Shown: positions 23,146 through 36,275, counted from the first letter of the stretch. The stretch is 64,000 nucleotides of DNA from Cladosporium sp. IMV 00045 (GCA_001931905.2 MSJI02000758.1:21873-85872), one strand, 5' to 3'. Notes: generated by a model from the sequence alone, not told the origin. Translations and numbers: made by a program.

Positions 23146-23833
23146 ATCTCGCCGAGTTCCCCTTCCTTATACCGTACCGTCGGCGTTCGCGCTTGACGGG
23201 AGGATCGGTTGTGGAGTTGCAATTAAAGCGGCGTGACTCGTCACGCCGTCGTAATGGAGCTTCCGAGCGCGGCGCCGTGCTGTTCGTCTTGGATGGTGTG
23301 GCAAAGCGCCGGCGGATGGGCGTGCGTTAAAACGGCTTTTCTGACCACACGCAAGCCTGTCACTTTACATTTCCACTGCATCTTGTCAGAGGACATCGCT
23401 GACAGACTGCTTGAAGGTTCATTCCATTCTCTACGTGCATTTTATGTGCTACTTTTTCGAGATATGTCAATCATTCGTAATCACTCCAATTCAATCAATC
23501 TTTTGATCGTCTCGATTTGATCTCGTTCCATTCTACTTGACTTCGATGTAGTACCACCGCAATGCTTCCTGTCCATCCATCCACCTTGACGTACAAGAAT
23601 GCCGTGGATCAGACGAGCCCGGCGAATCCTGCCGTCACCTCCGCTCACGGGCCAAACCTTGCCGCCGTCACCCCGTCTCGCCGCCGCTCCCAGCCACCAT
23701 CCCTCCGTCGGTCCCACCCCTACCGAAAATTTTCACGGAAAAAAGCAGCAAGACCCTCTCCTCGGTCCCACCACCTTCAACCCAGTCGTTACAACCGATC
23801 AGACCCTCTCCTCCCTCATCAATCAAAGCCCTT
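23146..23833. other. Spacer upstream of tRNA-Lys, copy 2
   Basis: Matches 15388-16081 with scattered substitutions. No gene is supported; the short ORFs have no protein-like features. Confidence 0.5.
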
Positions 23834-23956
23834 GCCGGGGTAGCTCAATCGGTAGAGCGTGTGGCTCTTATGATTCACTTGATATCCCTTCATGGGAGTC
23901 AGTATCAGATATAGAGATCAACCTCAAGGTCGTGGGTTCGAGCCCCACCTTCGGCT
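23834..23956 (+). tRNA. tRNA-Lys(CTT), intron-containing, copy 2
   Basis: Same 123-nt structure as copy 1 with identical exons; anticodon CTT at 23867-23869, intron of 50 nt at 23871-23920. A run of six T at 23988-23993 serves as terminator. The intron differs from copy 1 at five positions only. Confidence 0.9.
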
Positions 23957-26900
23957 ATTCCTATTCAAAGCTCTCAGAGACGTTATCTTTTTTGGTTTTT
24001 GTCCTTGGTTTTGAGGTGGACGTTGTTGTCGGTGGTGAGGATGGTGGGGGAGGGTGTGTAATTTATTTTGTTCTTGCTCGTGTGTATAAATGCTACTCAT
24101 CGTGTTCTCCCGTTTTGTGTTCACACGTTCGCTTGTCTTTTATTGTCGCTGGTGGCTTTCGTATATTGATGTACTAACGGTCTTTTGGGGTCTCGAACGA
24201 CAGGTGCCGATATACAAATAGTGGTCTGTCATCTGTGCATTTCGAGGCGATAAATCTTTCTAGGGCAGAGCATGTTGTCTACTAGAAGGGACTGGGTTCT
24301 CGCTGCGCGGACTAGCAAAGACGGTATTGTCGCATCGATTGACTGTATTTTTGCTAGAAAAAACAAAGCATAAATAGTATAATATATACTTTTTTTTTTT
24401 TTTTTTTTTTTGGATCTCTGACGAGACAACTGTCTTACTGTCTATATGTTCACCAAAAAGTTGGCGGGTTGGAAAAAATATGCAGTACTGACTCTTGACC
24501 CAGTTTGGTTGCTTCTCACTTACAGTACGTGAAGCTTCATCTGCTGACCATACCGAGTGTTATAGCAAGGAAGTCATTGAGCAATATACAGTTGCATTTG
24601 GAGTGGATCATGTCAGTTCTTTGACCTTTGTACGGAAAGGAAAATATAGTCATACGCGAAAACGATTGTGATGTTGAATGCGAGTCTGGCAAGCTGTAAG
24701 GGTTAGGGTTGGGGTTGACTTGAATGAAACGTGAAAGCATGGATTCTTCCAACGGCGAAGTCTTGGGCCGTTCGACCTGACGACGACCATCGGTGAAGGT
24801 TCTGCCGGGAGAGGAGAGACACATGTCTCAGCTGGACGACTCGACTGACCGTCAGCGACATCTACAAAAGCGAGGTGATCTGGCAACATACAACAACATG
24901 GCGTCTCTGCATCGTGCCCAGCTCTCATGCTGCTGAGAACCACGATCCAGCGACGACCGAGGCAGTCATCGTCGAGTTGTACATAGATGACAAGAAGAAG
25001 CTCCCGCCAATGTCCATACGCTGCTTCGGAATATACCGAGTCTCAGATCATTCTTTTGTCGGGACCGACTCCATAGATGATGAGATCAGATGAGACAGAT
25101 CGGCCACTCGAGTCAGCACGATCTACGAACAATGCCATGCAAGTCAAGCGCGAGATGGACGGATGGGTCCCGGGGAGCAGTCCACAAGTTCGTGTCAACT
25201 CGCCTTCTGATCACCTATACGTGATTCCCGCAATGTACGCGCCGTTCACACGCCCTTGTTCCACGGCAGACGACCGATGTTGTGTTAAAGTAGATTCGCC
25301 AAGCCCGGCAGCGGGGATTTTCCGAAGAACGCGGACTTCACCTGGTGTAGAAGTCTCACACTTCAGCGCATCACCATGCAAAACAAGGCTGACGACCAGC
25401 CGCGCGCTGCACCGACCGTGCGATGGACAGAATACTGACGGTAAGGTGATGGTTCTGACAACAAGCGCGCACAGACAGCGAGCAACGGCGACCCCTCCAG
25501 AAGGCCGTGGAGCTGCATCGGACAATCCGGCCTTCGGCTCCTCCTTCACCTGCATACCCATCTCTACGATCTCCGTAGTGTCTTCGGAAGATCCAGCACT
25601 CTCGCGGCTGAGCCATTGGACTTCTTCGCTCAAACGAGACCTGATGGCCTCGCTTGCAATACGAATAAATTGGCTTCGCTACGCCTGAAGCCACTGCAAT
25701 CCTACTTCCCATTAAGAGGCACTTCAGACGATGCTGTCGTTGAATCCTGGCGTCCTCGTCGCTCGACTAGAATTGCCTCTTCGGCCCTTCAAGTGTTTGG
25801 CCGTTGCGATCCATTGTTGAGCCCACTTGGGCCGTTTGAATGCCTTCCGCGATGACGGCTGGAAAGAAGCTCTTGGGCTTGACTGGCGTCAGGGAAACGA
25901 CCTTAGCCTCATCCACCGAACCCTTTCCACAGTGGGGCCGCAGGCCTGGGGATTCCTTCAAGGATACCGGGGTCGTGTGAGTGCCTGTAGACGCCATGAG
26001 GATCGGTGGTCGGTGTTTACCTCGCCGTTCACATCTAGCATGGTGTCTTAGGGCCTGACTGCGCCGCTGGTAAGGCCAACCTAGCGGCTGGGGTGATCAG
26101 AAGTATGCGGCTTCTGCTCAGTCGAGCACCTTGACCAGGATTGAACGCGAATCATGCATTGCGCAGGCTCATGATTTGCCAATCACTGTTGCGTTCTGGT
26201 CAGAGACATCGAGTTCCGCAAATGGCATGCATATGCAAACCTTAATTGACGAGAAGCCAGCTACTCCGTCGCAGAACAGAGGCTAAAATGACAAGCTTGA
26301 TCCATTGCAAAGCAGGAACACCGGAGACCATTGGCAGGGGCAGTGGGAACTTTCGACCGCTGGATGACGGCTGAGGCGCCTTGCTCTGCGGCTGCCACCA
26401 CCAAGGCAAACACTACGCGTCTCCGACTGACATGCATGGATACGGTTGATTTCCCCACCATCGCCTTTCTTTCTCGCTGAAGTCGAGGTAAGGTCCTAGT
26501 CGGGCCATTCTAAGCTAGCGCTAGTCTGCCTCATCCGCGTGCTTCTGCGTCCCGCATTCGTGAAAGGGTCGTCAAGACTCATTGTTCTGGCCTGAAAATT
26601 AGGTCAGAGTCCACTGGCGAACCGTGCTGTATCGTTGTGATCGAAAGTGTTTACGGGGACAAAGAAGGTTTGACGATCATCCTGCGGACCGTTGCCTACT
26701 GTGTATTCAAAGAACCGCTTTGCTTGACCGCGGGCTTGGGGCGATATGTAAGGTCAGAATTCCCGGAGCCGCAGTGTTTCGGAGAATCGCGCTCTGCAAC
26801 CATCTCTTCGCTGTGACACCAACCGACCACTTTCCCACGCTCGTTTTCGCACGCTCGTCTTGAGTGTAGACCTGAGAGTAATTTTTCCACTACACGACTG

Positions 26901-27337
26901 TACAGCGTCTTGACCACATGCCGGAGTAATGGTGGACCATATTCGACTTCACAACATGCTTGGAATAACTGCGTGATAGTTGAACCGAACAACAAAGACT
27001 GAACCAATCTCAGCAACGCATCAGCCACCACGTCCGACTTCAGTTTACATTCCATCAGGCTTGTTGGCAGCTGTCATATGCAGACATCGAGGCCATCACA
27101 CCACCTCGTGAAAAGACATTGGCAGCTCTTTGGACTAGAGGTAACACGTCAACAGCTTTGAAGGCGGTTCGATTGTGTTGCCGCGAAGCAATGATCAACG
27201 GATTCCCATTCCTGAACCTTGCTCACCACTCGCCTCCCTACGAAAAAGACGACTTGCGACAAGCGACACTGAGGCGCAAGTCGGCACATCTGTGGGATTG
27301 TGTTCGAGGAGCAGCATCGGGCTACCCTTCACCGCCC
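23957..27337. other. Long spacer upstream of the Zn2Cys6 gene, copy 2
   Basis: Matches 16205-19628. Holds T22 at 24390-24411 (absent in copy 1) and the telomere-like triple at 24700-24717. No confident gene. Confidence 0.5.
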
Positions 27338-29171
27338 ATGTCAAGCCCGCCTTCCCCGACAAGGCGACCATCGGACTTGACTTTACCTTTAACTGGAAGC
27401 CAGCAATTTGTGCCGACATCTACGGTCCCTTCAACAGCTACCTCCAGCGTCTACCCGTCAGAGGAGACAAGAGCACCTATATCGACTGTTGGACTCGCAA
27501 CTGTCAGTGGCCCAGCTTACCACCCACCGGCTTCATTTGTGTCTGGACCTGGTCTCGAATCCCTAGGTCCAGCATTAGGTGTATACCCATCAACACCGTA
27601 CGCACCTCCCCCTTCGAGCTCTGGGCGGTCTGGTGTGCAAGAAGGCAAGAAAGCAAAGACTCACGTGGCATCTGCTTGTGTCAACTGTAAGCGCGCCCAC
27701 TTAAGCTGCGATGTGCAACGTCCTTGTGCACGATGTGTTGCCTCTGGAAAGCAGGTGAGTTTGTCATTTGCTGCAAACAGAGCTTACCTACTGACTCCGA
27801 TCAAAGGACACATGTTACGACGTCGCACACAAGAAACGAGGTCGTCCACGACTCCGCGATGAGAGTCAATTTGCACTCGAAAGGACTATGCCGGGGAGCC
27901 ACACTACTACCAGCCCGACAACGCTCATGTCGACTCCCACCCGGCCGATAGCAGCGACTCGACAACGGCGAGCAGAATCATTCAGATCGATACATTCGAT
28001 GACCAGTGAAGAGTCTTCAACCTATGGACCACCCACTCCTGGTTTTCTCCCGCGACCACCCGCACCCTTTCAGACACCTTTGACGTATCCACCACCAGCC
28101 CGCCAAGCCATTCCCCGAGTTGAGCCGGAGGTACCTACAGCGCTTCTCGACCTGGACTTTGTCATCATCCGTGCAAACACCTCCTTTCAACAGATCATGG
28201 CAGACAACAGGAACTTGACTCGCAGCCGATTACATGAGATCGCAGCTCCAGCGGACTCCGAAAGCTTTCTTGCAATTCGATCTCGCTTGAGAGGAGAGAG
28301 GGAAGCTCGCGAACCAGCATTCCTCCCACCCATAGTACCCAGTGGCGAAGACCCTCTCGGAGGGGTGTCAGACGCTGAAGTAGAGAAGCTTACACAAGGC
28401 TTCTCTGATCAGACATACACATGGGTGCAACTGAAGTCCGGGCCTAGAGGATCTCAAACCTTTCCAGCAAGAGTACGTCTGGCGAAAGGAGCAACGTACT
28501 TTGCGGTAGTGACTTTGCCCAGCTTTCGTCCAATCGAGCCAGCGAAGCCGCCGCTACTACCAGCTGCACAAGTAGGACCACCTTATCCATTCGGACCACC
28601 ACTACCACCTACGGAAGAGGCGTTGAAAGAGCAGCGACGACAAGAAAGCGCACACTCCGCTCCACCATCTCTCCTGTACCCTTACGAACCAATCCACGGG
28701 CCAGCACAACACTTGCGTCATAGACCGCCTGCACCTTCAAGGACATATGCACAACCTCAGCCGCAGCCGCAGCCACAACAACATCCACAATATCCCTACC
28801 CGTACCAACAGCCCCAATCGCAACTCTTTCTACCCGCCCAGCCAATCCTCGGACATCCACAAGAAGGCAGGCCAGCCACCACACACCCCAGCACACAAAC
28901 GCCAACCTACGGTCCAGCGACCTTACCGGCACCTCCCGCAAGCCAGCCTCGAGACGTCCAGCTACCACCCATAGCCGCTTCGCCCTCCCTAGCACTCACT
29001 TCAGGCCCAGGTCCCTCCGGCATGCCTCCAATCCATGGTCCATCCACAACAACCGCACCCGCCACTGGCGCCCAGCGCAGCTCCGAAAGCGACGAGGACA
29101 GTGAAGGCAGAAAACTACGATCACCCAGGAAGCGGAGACGGATGGGGATCGACGAGGTGTTGCAGAAATGA
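27338..29171 (+). CDS. Zn2Cys6 transcription factor with PAS-like region, copy 2
   Basis: Exons 27338-27754 and 27807-29171, 52-nt intron, 593 aa, the same structure as copy 1. The zinc cluster, basic linker, PAS-like region and terminal basic signal are all kept. The 13 residue differences fall mainly in the Ser/Pro-rich N-terminus and the Pro/Gln-rich tail. Both copies therefore appear functional. As for copy 1, an in-frame ATG upstream (27119) leaves the N-terminus uncertain. Confidence 0.85.
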
Positions 29172-30110
29172 AAGAGGGGCATCTGTCTTTCGCGGGGGAA
29201 ATGCTTCGCACTGCGAGCATTGGCTCGAATCAATAATCTTAATGAAATTGGCGAAGCGGAATATCCATATACATGTTTGTTTTTACGTTTCACCCAACGA
29301 AGGAAAGAGAGCGAGCGGCCTCACGTTTTTAACGGCTTGTATGCCAAAAGCGGATGTTTGTGAATTCCCCTGCCTTTTCATCACTATTTTGTGTTGATTC
29401 TGCCCCAAGCGGGATGTATGACGGATTCCCACGAAACGCTTGAGGATCCATTTGACGAAGAATTCTGATCCGATACATACACTTTTCTTCCGCCAGCGTT
29501 GCAATTTCTCTCTAGTTTTTCTCGCCATGTTGGGAATGAATTCATGATGACTCTACATAGACCGTTAATCTAGAACCTCGCATTTCTTCACCCCCTTCTG
29601 TTCTTGTTTGACTTCTTGAAAAGTTCAGTATACTGTTACCTTCGTGTTTTTTTTTTTTTTTTTTTTTTTTTTTTGGGTGTGAGAGATTACATGACACGAC
29701 CGAGCCAATACGGGCGTGGGTGCCTTGCGTGTGCATATCGTCTCAACAGCAACAAAAAAGGGTTGCAACTGACAAATAATTCGAATTAATCCCTCATCAT
29801 TGGTGAAATGGGGTAAAAACAGTGGTCTATCTCTGCTCCAGCAAAATGCAATGATCGATGCCATCCCTCTTCTAGTGAAATAAAATGACAAAACAAAGAC
29901 ACTCATGAGAAGGATAAAAAAAAAAAAAAGAATCAATAAGCAATAAAAACGCCAACGCTATGCTTCTACAAAAACAAAAGGTAGTATATCTATGACAAAA
30001 CCAGACATTCAGACAATCAATCAGATTCGATTCGAGCGCGTTTTTTCCTTTCCGCATCTCTTCCCCTTCCCCCCACCCCCAATTTCTAGTCATCAGACGA
30101 AAAGGGAGCT
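29172..30110. other. Convergent spacer, copy 2
   Basis: 3' flanks of the regulator and GEA2 with T28 (29647-29674) and A14 (29916-29929) runs not matched in copy 1. No gene seen. Confidence 0.55.
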
Positions 30111-33100
30111 CTAAGACGCAGCCTGCTGCGGCTTCTCAGCAGCATCGTCATCGCCATCTGCGTCCCCAGAAGCAGCAGCAGCATCATTAGTCGCTGGCTT
30201 CTCCTCCCCATCCGCCACAGACAGCTTAGCCATCGCCTCATCAGGCGTCGCCGTCGTCTTCTGAGTCTCAGCGGGAGGCGCCTCCTCCTTCCCAGCACCC
30301 GGGAAAAGCTCCGGCATCAAGCCGGGCATGAACTTCTCCGTGCGCGTCCAGGTCTCGCTCCAGAGCTGTTTCTGGCTTTCCGAGCGCGCTTGCCCACCGT
30401 CAGCCGAAGAAGAGGAAGGCGGCGGCGGCACCAAGTAGCCAGCGCTAGCCATGACGAGGAGAACGTTCTTGAGAGACTCCGGCACGGCCTCGACGAGCAC
30501 GTTGCTCTGCCCGCTGTTCATGAGGCGGTCCATGGTGGCCAGAATGCGCGTCCAGAGGTCCAGCATGCCGTCCCATTCGCTGAGGAGGGAGAGGTAGTGG
30601 AGGAAAGTCTTGCAGAGCAGCTGGGCGGCCTGCAGGCGCGTCTCGGTCATGCCCTGCGGGTCCGTCTGGTGGACCTCCGGTTTCAGCAGCTGGTTGATGA
30701 GGGGGAACAAAACCTCGCTGAAGATCTTGGTCCACTCGGCGTGTTTCTGCGACGCGAGGTCGGGGGCCTGCAGGCAGCGCTGCAGGGAGGTGAAGGCGTG
30801 GTAGCGCACTTCGCGACAAGGGTTGACGCATTGCGTCGCCAGGCAGCGGAAGATGGGCGACCAGTAGGCTTTCCAGGCTTCGTGGGTTTCGAGGTGGGAT
30901 TGTTCGATGAGGGCGGGGACGCGGGTGGCGAGTTGCGTGACGAGGGCGATGGCTTTGGTGGCGCGGGGGACGGCGTCGGGTTTCTTGGTGAGTTTTTTGT
31001 CTTGGGAGGGGGGAGGGTGTTGTTGGCCTTTGCGAGCGGGTGGGTCTCGCTGCTGCTGTTGCTGTTGTTCGAACTTGGCGCCGACGCTTCCAGCGGTGGC
31101 GAAAGCGTTCAGCAAAGCCACAGCGGGCTCGTAGTTGTCGGCGGTGATGGCGGGCGGCTGGCCACCAGCCACGGACTCAGCAATGTCAAACGCCAGATCC
31201 GCCGCTTCGGGGTGCGGCTGCAGGACGTGCAGCACGGCCCAGAAGTCCGGGCTGGAAGCCAGCTCGTTCCTCAACTCCGGGGGCCCGCTGATGCAGCCGT
31301 GGATGCCCTTGAGGATGGGGTGAGCGCACTGCTTGAGCACCTCGGGGCGGAAGGAGGAGATGGCGTGCAGGACGACAGGCGCGCGGATGTAGCCATGGTC
31401 GTTGCTTGCACGTAACAAGCTCAGCAGGTAGAAGACCGCGCGGCTCAGTGCGACGGGGTGAATACGTTCGGTGTCGCGGATGGCGACCTGCAAAGCCTCC
31501 GCCGCGTCTGCGCCCAGCGTCGCGATTGTTTCTTCATCGCGCAATGCAAGGATGGTCGCAAGCTCCAGGACGTATACGAGGGCGGGATCGTAGACTGGGG
31601 TGTCCGGATTGGCCTTGGCGGCAGCGCCTCGGCCGGGTTGTGGGGATGGCATCTCCGGTTTGACGGTGATGAGCCGGGGCGATTCGTCTTCGGGCAGGGA
31701 TCCGAGCAGCGCCAGAGTCAAAGACTTCAAAGACTCCACAGGCAGCTCGCTCACGTTGCCCAGGATTTCTTCAAACCTGCAGTCCGTGATGCAGTCGACG
31801 GTCATGAGAGTCGATTCAATCTCCTGGTCATTCGGCTCCGGTGGCTCGTCGTTCATCACACTGCTGACATAGCTCGTGAAAGCACTGAAAAGGCCGACCT
31901 CACTAGCTTTGTCGTTGCGTTCAATGACCTGCGCCGGAGACTGCAGGGGTATAGGTGGCAGATCCAGGTCTCGGGAAATGCTTGTGAAGCTTGTGGGGAT
32001 GAGAGAATTCACAAACAAGTTGATGATGATCCGAACGATCTGTAAAATTTTCGTAAGCGACAGGGAACTCCTCTGCTAGTCCGCAACAGTTTTGACAATA
32101 AACTCACCTGCGTCCATCCATCTCTCACCGCGCCTTCGTTCCCGTTGATGATCCTGAACAAAACCACCGTTGCGAGCTGCGCTTTCTGATCCCGGCCGAA
32201 ATCCACAGCAAACTTCGAGACCATGATACTCTTACCACCAGCTTGCACTTCAGTGTTAAGGCTGGTATCGCTCGGAGTCTGCGAAGCCAAGGTGCTGATT
32301 TTGCTCAGCGACTCGATGATGGTGTCGAGACACTCGCTGATGCCGTAGCGGGCGGCGATCTGCGCGCATTGATTGTAACCGGCAATGACGCGCTGGAAGA
32401 CCGCATCTTCGGTCGCGGATACAAAGACGTAGTTGAGAGTCGCCACGATCGGCTTCCAAGTCGCGGCAAACATCTCCGCGTCGTAGATGTTGGTGTCGCA
32501 AATTGCGAGGTCCTTGGCCGTTTGCGTCTTGATGAGCAGCTCTTTCCAGGCGTGCTCGAACGCGTGCTTATTATCATGCTCCTCAGGCAGGACGATCTCC
32601 CTAGCCTTGATGGCATTGTAGATATCCTCAAGATACTCGTCGTCAAAGTTCTTGCCGCCGTTGACTCCGCGCAAATTGCGCGCAAAGTCCTGCAGCTTCA
32701 TGCGGTTGGCCGCCTTGACGTTCGGGTTGTACTGGTCGGTGTTCAGCATGATGATTGCGTAGGTCAAGACGAAAATCGCGTCCTTGTCGGCGATGCCCTC
32801 CGGTTTCGCTGAATTCATGTACTGCTCGCTGAAGACCGTGACGATGCGCTCGATAAGCGCTGACTCTCCGGGAAGACGGAAGGTGTTCAAGATCTGCCGC
32901 AGAGCCTCATCGACGCGCTGGTCGGTGAAGTCGAAGTGCTCCATGTAAGCGTTGAGGATGCCCTCGTTGGACTTTTTCGAGATGTACTCGCCAAGGACTT
33001 TCTTGTCGATTCGGGTGGTGCCTCGAAGGAACTTGGTCACGCTGCGCGGGTCGTTTGGATCGTCAATGATGCCCTGGCTGGCGAGGTAGGCGATTCCTCC

Positions 33101-35005
33101 CTTTGCGCTCTCGTTGAATTTGGTGGCACCCTTGATGATGACCTTCTTCATCCGCCTCTGTTCCCGTAGGTGATCCACATCCGGCAACCCGGCAGTGACG
33201 GGCTCGTCGTCAAACCGCTCGGCCACGAACTGAACATAGCCCAGTAAGCTGTCCAGACACAAAGGCGGCACGTTCGTCGTACTCCACGTCGCCGAGTCGG
33301 GGAATGCATTGCGCGCTAGCAATCCAATCATGTCGATGCAAAGATCACTACGATCGATCTCGCAGTCGTAATTGACGAAAAGCTCAGCCATGAAGCTAGG
33401 TATTCGCACCAAAGCGCCGACCGATTCAACCATCGCCTCCCTGGCGTCGGGTTTGCGAGAGCCGCCCTCCATGCCCAATTTTTGCCGATCCTTGACGGGA
33501 ACCGGCGTAGAGCGACCGCTTTGTGTCCCTGAACTGGGCATAGGCTTGACCAGCGCAGGTGCCTGTGGTACTCCTTGATAGAGCGAAGGGTCGATATTTG
33601 GCTCCTCGGGAATAGGCACGCGAGGGTGGAGGCATGTGATGACATAGGAAAGGAAAAGCTCCTGCTGGAGCCTGAGCACGCTTCGGCAAGTAGCGAGCAA
33701 TGTGCCAGCGACACGTAAAGATTCATGCAGAATGGCGATGTTCTCCGAGCGGACCAGCTGGAACAAATTCCGACACATGGTGTCTTTGGCGAGGCTTGCC
33801 AAACTGGGGTGATTCGCAATGCTCGGCCCGGCGACTTCGAGAGCGACGTTAACGATCCGAAGGGCCATGACTCTGAGCGTGTCCGTCCTCGCGCGGTCGT
33901 GAGGATCCAGCAAATCGGCCAGTACGCGAAAGAGCTCCGCGATCGAAGGCAGTCCGTAAGGCTTGACGTCTTTGTCCTCGTCACTAGGCGCCTTGGACAA
34001 ATCCAACTGGCTGCCGTTTCCATCCATGCTCATCCTCGCACTATTACTGCCTTCCACCGAAGGAACCTCCAAACTCCCCGTCCGCAACTGCGCCATACTA
34101 TCAACGCCCGCCTTTCCGTTCGGATTCGAATCGATCTTCGCCCTGTCCATATCCGCCTGCGGGACCGAATCGTCCAGCGCTCCAGGCTCCTCTCCAAACT
34201 CAACTTCAAGCAACTTCAACCGGCCAAAAATCGTCTGGCACATAGTGACCATGCTGATCTCGGCGCTGCGCCTCAGCACCTCGCTCATGCGCAGATGGCA
34301 GCAGATGCTGAGAGCGCACTCGACGATCTCGCACACGCTCTGGTCGCCCAGCACGTCGCCCGAGGGCCCGCAGATCATGTCCTCCATCAGCTTGAGGATG
34401 CGCAGGAACACCACCTCGTCCGACGGCGAGTTGTCCCCCTCAAAGCGGCAGTGCGTCACCGTCGACGCCAGCAGCTGCATGCCGTAGCCGAAGTGCGGGT
34501 TGGCTGGGCTGACGACGCCGTACGCCAGCATTTTCGTGATGGCTATGAGAGCCAGACTTGTGATCGGAGCGGTCGTGCTGCTGCTGCGGATGACCTGCAG
34601 GAAAGGCTGCAGCAAGCTCGGGGTGTCGAAGGCGGTGATATCCCTACACGTCTTGAGATCGACTCTTAGGCGAGCGAAAGCGCTCATGAGAGGGTTATCC
34701 TGCATGCTCTGGCCTTTGCGGCCGCGCAGGCCCCAGCGCGAAGCGAGGGCGGCGTCGGTGTCGTCGGCGACATCGATGGTCGAGCTGCTGCGGTCGGGGC
34801 GGCGGGCGTCCGAGGGCGTGAGACGGGGTGAGGGCGCGGAAGAGCCTAGGATCGAGGAGATGGAGCTGTGCGCCCAGCGGGCGTGCTTGCGCATGGCTGA
34901 GGTGACGGTGATGCATTCCGTTACGACGAGCGACACCGGGTCGATCGCGACTGTGATGCCGGCGGCGGCGCGACGGGGAGGGAGGGCGTCGTCCATGGCG
35001 GCCAT
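30111..35005 (-). CDS. GEA2: Golgi Arf guanine-nucleotide exchange factor (GBF1/Gea type)
   Basis: Two exons, 35005-32108 and 32039-30111, 68-nt intron, 1608 aa. Gea/GBF1 proteins activate Arf GTPases at the cis-Golgi for COPI coat recruitment. Seen: an N-terminal DCB/HUS region, a Sec7 domain at about 625-815 with the catalytic glutamate E714 in FRLPGES and the downstream AIIMLNTDQYNPNV block, then HDS-type helical regions and an acidic Ala-rich tail. The intron is phase 0 (DGWTQ|IVRIIINLF). Length fits filamentous fungi. The last 253 codons are duplicated in copy 1. A TATATAAA-like element lies about 60 nt upstream of the ATG. Gea1 versus Gea2 assignment is nominal, since most filamentous fungi carry one gene. 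Confidence 0.93.
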
Positions 35006-36041
35006 GGGGGTGTGGTGGGTGGGAGTGTGGGTGGTCTGGCCTAGAAGAAGGGATCGACGTTGTATATAAAGGTAGGGCCAGATGTATGGATGTATGTATA
35101 CGGGGCTTGCTTCGGTTGATCAACAAGCGCGGTTCTCTACTCGGGAGCCGGTTGGCGGGCTATGGGTTTATGGAGTGGCGGACAATAGAGGACATTCTCA
35201 ATGCCTCGTCAGAATCGCAACAATTGGCGTGAGATGTTTTGTGAGGTGAGAGTCGAGCGTATGAGGTAGCAAGTTGTCCAGTTCGTCGTCTCGCTCCTCG
35301 GAGGTCGTCCCCGGATGTTCAATTCAGCCCTAGACGTCAGACAATACAGGAGAGGGAGTAAGCACATGCAAATGCAGATATTACCTTATACGGAATAACA
35401 AATGAATGTACGTTGGACATGTAATCGATAGAGCTCACTCCCTCACCACTGAGATCAAAGTCACATAAATTCATACAACCACTACAACCTGCCAAAAGGG
35501 AAACCTCATCACCGCCGAGCATTAAAAAAACAAGGCATACATGTATCCGATCACATTCACATTCGATGAATCTATACAACCTACTCAGAGCCTCCCTCGG
35601 CCTCATCCCACAGTCCCAATCAAGCAACCAAGCGAAGGGACACTCAGACAGAAAAAAGCAATCACCAAAAAACCCAAAGTAACAAAAAAACAAAAACACA
35701 AAATACAGAAAAATGGAATTTCCCCTTTTGTGAAACACGCCGTCTGCTATGCAATACACTTGTACACCCGCGGGCACCCAAAAAGTCCCAGCTCCCCCCA
35801 ACCAAGTTCCAAAATCTTGTTGTAGTTTGGGTTGGATTTGTTTACGCCGACGCCCGACAAGGGGAAAAAGGAGATCAAAAAGAAAGAAGTTAACACAATG
35901 GGGAGAAAAGAGAGCGATCCCACAAAAGCAGAGCCAAAAAACCGATCGAAGCATTTCCGCTTTTTGTCTTTTTACTGGCTCTCGCCTTCGGCCTGCTGCT
36001 TGGCTTTGCTGCCTTCTTGTTTGGCCGGAGAGTCGACGACT
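35006..36041. other. Intergenic region GEA2 / Anp1-family gene
   Basis: Promoter side of GEA2 and 3' side of the next minus-strand gene. About 35640-35960 is A-rich low-complexity sequence. No gene seen. Confidence 0.55.
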
Positions 36042-36275
36042 TCACTTTGGACTCATTGACGTTGCTGTGCTCCTCTCCGTCTTCTTGTCCTTGCTGGAGC
36101 GCGAACGAGTCAGCGAATTTCCTACCCCTTTTCCCGAAGAAAAACACATATGTCAACAAAACCGGTTCCTCCAAATGATCAAGAAATCGAGATAGATAAA
36201 AATTGGCAAAGACCAGCCGCGTTTTGAAACGGAACAATTCTTCCCCATAAAAAAAAAGACAGCAAATCAAAAAAC

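Larger units (their letters stand above)
23146..30868 (+). repeat. Copy 2 of a ~7.7-kb direct duplication
   Basis: Direct repeat of 15388-23125, starting at the first base after the gap. On its right side the homology ends at 30868 only because copy 1 stops; the GEA2 gene continues here to its start codon. Copy-2-specific changes include T22 at 24390-24411 and T28 at 29647-29674. Confidence 0.93.

Noticed and set aside
15388..30868. Repeat-induced point mutation of the duplicated segment
   Set aside because: Both regulator copies are free of stops and the differences are not dominated by C-to-T type changes, so RIP is not evident by eye.
33725..34669. 314-codon plus-strand ORF
   Set aside because: Antisense to the GEA2 N-terminal region, which is clearly the coding strand.
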